A DNA stretch of 7,965 nucleotides from a bacterium (GTDB lineage Bacteria; Bacillota_I; Bacilli_A; RFN20; CAG-826): contig JAHZFY010000035.1 in assembly GCA_019421105.1 (NCBI GenBank), positions 1 through 7,965 of the forward strand. The letters run 5' to 3'. The position numbers were made by a program, and so were the translations under genes. How positions within the stretch are numbered: the stretch's first letter is position 1; every line of letters begins with the position of its first letter. The notes below the pieces were generated by a model that saw nothing but the letters and a program-made list of their open reading frames with translations, ran no database searches and was not told the origin of the DNA. Positions 6,011 through 7,965 of the stretch are shown in pieces.

Positions 6011-7965
6011 CTATCTTAGATATTTTGTGGTGTTACCAATTTTAGTCAATTCATTGTTATTGAAAGTGTCTAATACATAGACTCTTAAATTTCCCTTGCC
6101 GATAGGTTCAGTTGATAAAGTGTTATTTGTTACTACTTTTTTATTTCCAGTGACAACATCGACATATGTTCCATTTGGAATGTTTGAAAATGATGCACCA
6201 CTTGAAACAGTAACTAGTGCTAAAGAATCAACACTAGATGAAGTATATCTTCTAATGAAACTCATTTCACCACTACAACCTTTTGTTGTATATTGGCCTA
6301 AAGATAACGCTGGAATAGACTGCCTAATTTTATTTAGTTTAATTATGTGTTGAGATAGTGTTGAATCTAATGTTGTTTTAATGGTACCACTAGCGTTATA
6401 TTCTCCAAAATCATAGGCGGTTACCTCGCCCATTAAATGATCACCAAAATAAGCTCGACCAGTTTCATTTAATGGCAAATTAGGTCCTTGATCAATCAAT
6501 TTACCTTTTTGAAATTCAATTTCACTTCCATAACATAAACAAGGGATACCACGGAAAGTAAACATCAACGATAAATTCTCAGCCCATGCATCAGTACCCA
6601 TGTTATAACGGATTGTAGAAATACCATCTGGACCATAATCATGAGAATCTACATACATGATGTTATATGTTGAATCGTTATAGTATTTGTCATTATTTAC
6701 CGCTACTTTAAATGCATCTTTTGCATATTGAAAATTCCAATGCATTGGAAAATCAATAACACCAACACCGCTTGACGCTTCATGATTTGGTTTATGATAA
6801 TTTAAACCATTTAATAACGCGTTTGTTGAAGTTCTTTCATTTGATACTTCTTTATTGTCATTATAGGCTTTTTCAATTGATTCATAATTTGTTTTTGCAT
6901 CGCCCCATGGATATTCTTTTTCTTCTTTCCATGTATAAAATGGAGCGCTTAACGCAGGAATATTGTGGTTCCAAACTTCTCTAACACGTGTGCAAACTTC
7001 TCCGTACATGAAAAAGTTTTCGTTCCCACATCGTCTAGCATATTCATATAAAGCCGGAAAAATATAATTATTCAAAGTCAAACGTGAAATATGTTTCATA
7101 GTATCAATTCTAAAAGCGTCCACACCCATTTTTATAAATTCGCCATAACACTTGACTAAGTACTCTGCGACTTCAGGATTTTCAGTATTTAAATCAACAC
7201 AATCACCCGCTATTTGGGCTACTTGTTCACCAAAAGTTTCCCATGAAAAATTACCATAATGATGATAAATACCTTTTGGATCACCTTTTTCTGTTTTCAT
7301 GGCTTGAATTCTAGCATCGTATTGTTGACCAGCATTTAATGAATCATAATTGCTTGGTAATGGACTATTTGGAGTTTGTTTCATGCAATCAAAAGAAGAT
7401 AAATCACCATCTTTTTCAAACATAGGAAAAATATTTGTTTCTCCAAAGTTTCCGGTATGGTTAAAAACAACATCTAATATTATCTTCATATCCTTGCTAT
7501 GAGCAGCGTTTATCACATCTTGAAAATCGACGTCTTGAGACAAATATCTTTCATCAACTTTTTCAAAATTTAAAGCATGATATCCATGATAATCATATCC
7601 AGATGCATTTTCTACAACAGGTGTAATCCAAATAGAAGTAAATCCTAAAGCCTTGATATAGTCCATTTTTTCAATAAGACCTTTAAAATCACCCCGCCAG
7701 GCTGGGTCGCTTGGAGGATTTTTTCCATCCCAACATTCCATGTTATTTGAAGAATCTCCATCATAAAAACGTGTCGTAATGGCAAAATAAATCGATTCTT
7801 GTCTAAAATCTACTCTATCACCTTTATATTTATTAATTATTGTCCAGTGTGACTTAGGATATTCGTCCCAAAATTTAAAATCTTTCCATGATTGAGCTTC
7901 AACATATGGAGGTTTTGGAATATCGGGCTCGTTTTCACCTGGTTTGGTTTTATGTAATTCGTTAT
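6011..7965 (-). CDS. GH13 alpha-amylase-family glycosidase, 5' end outside the window
   Basis: About 650 residues are visible and the reading frame stays open to the window edge, so the N-terminus is missing. The visible part starts with a Pro-rich linker (GENEPDIPKPP), then the catalytic (beta/alpha)8 domain. The IYFAITTRFYDGDSSNN segment (7742-7789) and the WRGDFKGL segment (D at 7688-7690) match the calcium site of CGTase/amylase enzymes. The Met at 7741 lies inside this region and is not the start. Conserved GH13 regions are present: I, DVVFNH (D at 7472-7474); II, FRIDTMKH with the nucleophile Asp at 7103-7105; III, MYGEV with the acid/base Glu at 6998-7000; IV, VDSHD with Asp at 6638-6640. 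The ~70 C-terminal residues form the usual beta domain C. The enzyme should hydrolyse or transfer alpha-1,4-glucans such as starch or glycogen, probably outside the cell. Subfamily and any starch-binding module cannot be judged. It converges on the acyltransferase gene. Confidence 0.92.
   Translation of the reverse strand, partial: NELHKTKPGENEPDIPKPPYVEAQSWKDFKFWDEYPKSHWTIINKYKGDRVDFRQESIYFAITTRFYDGDSSNNMECWDGKNPPSDPAWRGDFKGLIEKMDYIKALGFTSIWITPVVENASGYDYHGYHALNFEKVDERYLSQDVDFQDVINAAHSKDMKIILDVVFNHTGNFGETNIFPMFEKDGDLSSFDCMKQTPNSPLPSNYDSLNAGQQYDARIQAMKTEKGDPKGIYHHYGNFSWETFGEQVAQIAGDCVDLNTENPEVAEYLVKCYGEFIKMGVDAFRIDTMKHISRLTLNNYIFPALYEYARRCGNENFFMYGEVCTRVREVWNHNIPALSAPFYTWKEEKEYPWGDAKTNYESIEKAYNDNKEVSNERTSTNALLNGLNYHKPNHEASSGVGVIDFPMHWNFQYAKDAFKVAVNNDKYYNDSTYNIMYVDSHDYGPDGISTIRYNMGTDAWAENLSLMFTFRGIPCLCYGSEIEFQKGKLIDQGPNLPLNETGRAYFGDHLMGEVTAYDFGEYNASGTIKTTLDSTLSQHIIKLNKIRQSIPALSLGQYTTKGCSGEMSFIRRYTSSSVDSLALVTVSSGASFSNIPNGTYVDVVTGNKKVVTNNTLSTEPIGKGNLRVYVLDTFNNNELTKIGNTTKYLR

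Noticed and set aside
6096..6353. Plus-strand open frame of 85 codons
   Set aside because: It is antisense to the amylase domain C coding region, which has strong family support. No independent evidence supports it.
6772..6984. Plus-strand open frame of 70 codons
   Set aside because: It lies antisense to the amylase catalytic domain; its composition is what reverse-complement reading would give.
1..7965. Use of the Mollicutes code with TGA as tryptophan
   Set aside because: All genes are open under the standard bacterial code and every Trp is TGG, about 20 times. A TGA-Trp genome this AT-rich would show many in-frame TGA codons.

Overview
This window reads as a chromosomal stretch from an AT-rich, single-membrane (Gram-positive type) bacterium of the Bacillota/Mycoplasmatota kind. 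The evidence is two long proteins with classical lipoprotein signal peptides and Thr/Ser-rich stalks, strong purine-rich Shine-Dalgarno sites, vegetative-type promoters and an extracellular-type amylase. I cannot name a genus. By hand count about 20 tryptophans are all encoded by TGG, so TGA does not appear to be reassigned to Trp. No gene here happens to stop at TGA (stops are TAA, TAG, TAA and TAG).

Layout, left to right. At 36-2108 (minus) is a 690-residue lipoprotein with an InlB-type/Ig-like architecture. The 2109-2278 gap holds its promoter, a palindrome over the predicted transcription start, and the terminator of the next gene. At 2279-4858 (minus) is an 859-residue lipoprotein of unknown function. 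It is built from degenerate beta-rich modules of about 80-95 residues, contains no tryptophan, and ends in a polyproline tail. The 4859-4996 gap holds divergent promoters. At 4997-5989 (plus) is an integral-membrane acyltransferase of the Acyl_transf_3 type (OafA/fucose-4-O-acetylase-like). At 6011-7965 (minus) is a GH13 alpha-amylase-type glycosidase whose 5' end lies outside the window.

How they fit together. Three genes point left and encode surface or extracellular products. The acyltransferase points right and sits between the amylase and the lipoproteins. Each lipoprotein gene has its own promoter, and the 859-residue gene ends at a clear intrinsic terminator, so they look like separate transcription units rather than an operon. 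The shared theme is the cell envelope: alpha-glucan breakdown, O-acylation of a surface glycan or lipid, and two large anchored beta-rich proteins. No direct functional link between them can be shown from this sequence.

I found no tRNA, rRNA, CRISPR array, insertion sequence or toxin/defence cassette. The points most worth follow-up are the modular, Trp-less, polyproline-tailed lipoprotein, the candidate operator at the 690-residue lipoprotein gene, and the possible leaderless start of the acyltransferase.
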